Below are positions 5,157-7,199 of a stretch of 7,199 nt of DNA, piece by piece (positions within the stretch are counted from its first letter, which is position 1; every line of letters starts with the position of its first letter). The DNA comes from Solirubrobacteraceae bacterium (GTDB lineage: Bacteria; Actinomycetota; Thermoleophilia; Solirubrobacterales; Solirubrobacteraceae). The stretch is taken from positions 1 to 7,199 of the forward strand of contig JADGIB010000188.1 in assembly GCA_019683665.1 (NCBI GenBank), written 5' to 3'. Under the pieces are notes generated by a model, which made no database searches, had not been told where the DNA came from, and was given only the letters and a program-made list of their open reading frames with translations. The position numbers were made by a program, and so were the translations under genes.

Positions 5157-5915
5157 ATGACCGAGCCCACACCCGTCCTGTCGCTTCGGGGGATCTCGAA
5201 GCGGTTCGGGGCGGTCCAAGCGCTGGACGGCGTCGACTTCGACGTCCACGCCGGCGAGGTCGTCGCGCTCGTCGGCGACAACGGCGCCGGCAAGTCGACG
5301 CTGGTGAAGGTCATGTCGGGCATCTACTCCGCCGACGCGGGCGAGTGCCGCTTCGAGGACGAGCCGGTCGACGTGCGCAGCCCGCAGGACGCCACCGACC
5401 TGGGGATCGCGACCGTCTACCAGGACCTCGCGCTCGCCGACAACCTCGACGTCGTCGGCAACCTGTTCCTCGGCCACGAGCTCGTCCGCGTCGGCCCGCA
5501 GCTCGACGAGACGCGCATGGAGCAGCGGGCCAAGGAGCTGCTGGGGACGCTCTCGACGACGATCCCCAGCGTCCGCACCGAGGTGGCCTCGCTGTCGGGC
5601 GGCCAGCGCCAGCAGGTCGCGATCGCGCGGTCGCTGCTCGGCGAGCCGAAGGTCGTGCTCCTCGACGAGCCGACCGCCGCGCTCGGCGTGCCGCAGACCA
5701 AGCAGGTGCTCGACCTCGTGCGGCGCCTGCGCGACCGCGGCCTCGGCGTCGTCGTCATCAGCCACAACATGGCCGACGTCTTCGCGGTGGCCGACCGCAT
5801 CCAGGTCCTCTACCTGGGCCGCAACAACGGGGACTTCGCCACCGCGGACACGACCCGCGAGGAGGTCGTCGCCGCGATCACCGGCCTGCGCTCGAACGGG
5901 AAGGAGCCGTCGTGA
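5157..5915 (+). CDS. xylG: Sugar ABC transporter ATP-binding protein, single-domain XylG type
   Basis: This ATPase energises the xylose importer at the inner face of the membrane. All ABC motifs are intact: Walker A GDNGAGKST (40-48), Q-loop Gln89 in 'VYQD', signature LSGGQ (146-150), Walker B VVLLDE (166-171) and the switch His203 in 'SHNM'. The D-loop region reads 'TAALG' instead of 'SALD', which is common in this sugar-importer group. At 252 residues it has a single nucleotide-binding domain, whereas E. coli XylG and RbsA are tandem two-domain proteins of about 500 residues. It is therefore closer in layout to FrcA-type ATPases and presumably acts as a homodimer. The frame is intact to a natural stop, so this is not a truncation. 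Its stop overlaps the xylH start by 4 bases (GTGA), indicating translational coupling. Confidence 0.93.
   Translation: MTEPTPVLSLRGISKRFGAVQALDGVDFDVHAGEVVALVGDNGAGKSTLVKVMSGIYSADAGECRFEDEPVDVRSPQDATDLGIATVYQDLALADNLDVVGNLFLGHELVRVGPQLDETRMEQRAKELLGTLSTTIPSVRTEVASLSGGQRQQVAIARSLLGEPKVVLLDEPTAALGVPQTKQVLDLVRRLRDRGLGVVVISHNMADVFAVADRIQVLYLGRNNGDFATADTTREEVVAAITGLRSNGKEPS
5901..5906 (+). promoter_or_regulatory. Shine-Dalgarno of xylH inside the xylG end
   Basis: AAGGAG lies 5 bases before the GTG at 5912 and within the last codons of xylG. It fixes GTG as the xylH start, even though the reading frame stays open far upstream as a shadow of xylG. Confidence 0.75.
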
Positions 5916-7120
5916 GCACCTCCAGCGCCGCGGCGCGATCCGCCGAGTCCGCGCCGATGCCGCGCAGCCCGCGCGAGTTCCTGCGCCGCTTCAGCCAGGG
6001 CGAGTACGGGTCGCTGCGCGTGCTCATCACGCTCGCCGTCATCTGGATCATCTTCGGGCTCGCCCACGACCGCTTCCTGTCGGCGGTCAACCTCACGAAC
6101 CTGTCGCTGCAGATCGCGGGCATCGGCCTCATCTCGGTCGGCGTCGTGCTCGTCCTCCTGCTCGGCGAGATCGACCTGTCGGTCGCGATCGTCTCCGGCC
6201 TGTGCGCGGCGATCATGGCCGTGCTGAACGTCAAGCACGGCTGGTCGCCGGTGCTGGCCGTCCTCGTCGCGATCGCCGCCGGCCTGGCGATCGGCACGTT
6301 CCAGGGGTTCGTCCACACCCGCTTCGGGATCCCGTCGTTCGTCGTCACGCTCGCAGGACTGCTCGGCTGGCAGGGCGCGCTGCTGTGGGTCCTCGGCGAC
6401 ACCGGCACGGTGAACCTGAACGCGGCGTTCATCGTCGACCTGGCCGGGACGTTCTTCGACGACGTCGTCGGCTGGATCATCGCGGCGGCGCTCATCGCCG
6501 TCTACGCGGCGGTGGCGCTCGCCGGCCGCCGGGAGCGCCTGAAGGCGGGCCTCGACGCGCTCCCGGCCGGGCTCGTCGTCGCGCGGATCGTCGCGGTCGC
6601 GATCCCGGTCCTGCTCACGGTCTGGATCGTCAACCAGGACCGCGGGCTGCCACTGGCGCTCGTCATCCTCGTCGGCTTCGTGATCCTGTTCGACTACGTC
6701 ACGCAGCGCACCCGCTTCGGCCGCCACGTCTACGCGGTCGGCGGCAACGAGGAGGCGGCGCGGCGGGCCGGCATCCGCGTCGGGCGCGTCCGCGTCGCGG
6801 TCTTCGCGCTCGCGTCGATGATGGCCGCCTGCGGCGGGATCATGCTCGCCTCCCGCCTGCTGGCGGTGAACCAGTCGTCGGGCGGCTCGGACCTGCTGCT
6901 GCTGTCGATCGCCGGCCCGGTGATCGCCGGCACGTCGCTGTTCGGCGGGCGCGGCCGGGTGTGGTCGGCGCTGCTGGGCGCGCTCGTGATCGGCTCGATC
7001 AGCAACGGCATGGACCTGCTCGCCTACAGCTCCGACACGAAGTTCATGGTCACCGGCGCCGTCCTCCTGGGCGCGGTCGTCGTCGACGCGGCGACGTCGC
7101 GGCGGCGGCGCCGGGCCTGA
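5912..7120 (+). CDS. xylH: D-xylose ABC transporter permease
   Basis: Integral membrane channel of 402 residues (E. coli XylH is about 393), in the branched-chain/ribose-type permease family BPD_transp_2. A polar N-terminus of about 35 residues precedes about ten hydrophobic segments, including roughly 36-51, 66-84, 88-106, 113-131, 141-161, 186-204, 221-240, 247-262, 293-315 and 328-344, with further C-terminal helices near 350-368 and 378-392. Family signatures are 'LLGEIDLSVA' (83-92), 'GRHVYAVGGNEEAARRAGI' (270-288), the cytoplasmic loop that contacts the ATPase, and 'IAGTSLFGGRGRVWSALLGALVIG' style sequence (338-361) followed by 'SNGMDLL' (364-370), typical of XylH. The protein ends in an Arg-rich tail. 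GTG at 5912 overlaps the xylG stop by 4 bases. It is the last visible gene of the operon. Confidence 0.93.
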   Translation: MSTSSAAARSAESAPMPRSPREFLRRFSQGEYGSLRVLITLAVIWIIFGLAHDRFLSAVNLTNLSLQIAGIGLISVGVVLVLLLGEIDLSVAIVSGLCAAIMAVLNVKHGWSPVLAVLVAIAAGLAIGTFQGFVHTRFGIPSFVVTLAGLLGWQGALLWVLGDTGTVNLNAAFIVDLAGTFFDDVVGWIIAAALIAVYAAVALAGRRERLKAGLDALPAGLVVARIVAVAIPVLLTVWIVNQDRGLPLALVILVGFVILFDYVTQRTRFGRHVYAVGGNEEAARRAGIRVGRVRVAVFALASMMAACGGIMLASRLLAVNQSSGGSDLLLLSIAGPVIAGTSLFGGRGRVWSALLGALVIGSISNGMDLLAYSSDTKFMVTGAVLLGAVVVDAATSRRRRRA

Positions 7121-7141
7121 CGCGCCGGCGGGCCGGCGCCG
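7106..7141 (+). terminator. GC-rich hairpin after xylH, candidate terminator
   Basis: GCGCCGGC (7122-7129) and GCCGGCGC (7132-7139) are exact inverted repeats just after the xylH stop. A longer alternative stem pairs 7106-7117 with 7131-7141 with one bulged G, enclosing the stop codon. No T-tract follows; a C-rich stretch does. Position at the end of the operon supports a termination role, but a downstream gene could still be co-transcribed. Confidence 0.4.
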
Positions 7142-7146
7142 CCCCG

Positions 7147-7163
7147 CCCCCCCCCCCCCCCCC
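7147..7163. repeat. Homopolymer of 17 C
   Basis: An uninterrupted run of 17 C (C4-G-C17 with the preceding bases) lies 26 bases after the xylH stop, and the flanks to the window end are also C-rich. It may be a true slippage-prone tract or a poly-G/poly-C sequencing artefact near a contig edge. No gene is recognisable from 7121 to 7199. Confidence 0.85.
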
Positions 7164-7199
7164 GGCGACCCGCGCCGCCCCCAGGACCGCCCCCCGCGG

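Noticed and set aside
2657..5323. Very long minus-strand open frame (888 codons) opposite the ROK gene and xylF
   Set aside because: It is an antisense shadow: its low-complexity Arg/Leu/Asp/Val-rich product has no family signature, and the plus strand carries well-conserved ROK and XylF proteins. Long antisense frames are expected where third codon positions are nearly all G or C.
5345..5911. Upstream part of the frame that contains xylH
   Set aside because: This part is the +1-frame shadow of xylG (Arg/Ala/Pro-rich). The xylH start is set by the GTG at 5912 with its AAGGAG box.
5810..6727. Minus-strand frame opposite xylH (305 codons) with Asp/Arg-rich product
   Set aside because: It is the antisense of hydrophobic codons in xylH, which give charged, repetitive-looking peptides; there is no independent start signal or family match.
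3986..7120. Transporter as a ribose, fructose or other hexose system
   Set aside because: The single-domain ATPase resembles FrcA, but the binding protein has the XylF-specific 'YDRLILD', 'DYYISFDN' and 'DNNAKLF' segments, and the permease ends like XylH, so xylose is the better call.
1..7199. tRNA, rRNA, CRISPR array, insertion sequence or prophage
   Set aside because: No cloverleaf-like segment, spaced direct repeats, transposase or integrase motifs, or terminal inverted repeats were seen. Base composition and codon use are uniform across the window.

Overview
The window is very GC-rich DNA with G or C at most third codon positions. It uses GTG as well as ATG starts, and it has several promoter-like TANNNT hexamers only 7-13 bases upstream of starts, as in leaderless or near-leaderless actinobacterial genes. 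This points to an actinobacterium in the broad sense. The DUF3891-type protein and the small helical protein remind me of Thermoleophilia/Solirubrobacterales genomes, but that placement is inference and no marker gene is present.

Left part (1-2633). A methylated-DNA-protein cysteine methyltransferase, cut by the left edge, runs rightward. It converges on a leftward DUF3891-like gene, and a perfect 11-bp inverted repeat lies in the 61-base gap. The DUF3891 gene and a rightward 92-residue helical protein of unknown function start back to back, about 25 bases apart, with two overlapping -10-like hexamers between them. Next comes a leftward acetoacetate-decarboxylase-fold protein that appears to lack the Schiff-base lysine. 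These are ordinary accessory or housekeeping genes with no clear link to each other.

Right part (2592-7199). A 158-base divergent intergenic region carries a xylO-like imperfect palindrome, a second related site about 41 bases further on, and a TTGACA box. It precedes a tightly packed rightward operon: ROK-family repressor, XylF-type lipoprotein, single-domain XylG-type ATPase and XylH-type permease. The spacers are 15 bases, 34 bases and a 4-base overlap. Together they form a D-xylose (or closely related pentose) ABC importer: XylF captures sugar outside the membrane, XylH forms the channel, XylG powers it, and the ROK protein probably represses the operon until sugar is present. No xylose isomerase or xylulokinase gene is visible; they may lie beyond the right edge. 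A hairpin sits at the xylF stop codon. The window ends with a GC-rich hairpin and a 17-C homopolymer that may be an assembly edge.

I found no RNA genes, CRISPR array, insertion sequence or other mobile element. I see no clearly novel multi-gene system. The points most worth a second look are regulatory: the operator pair, the conflict over the ROK start, the face-to-face leaderless promoters, the xylF-xylG hairpin and the inverted repeat at 589-637.
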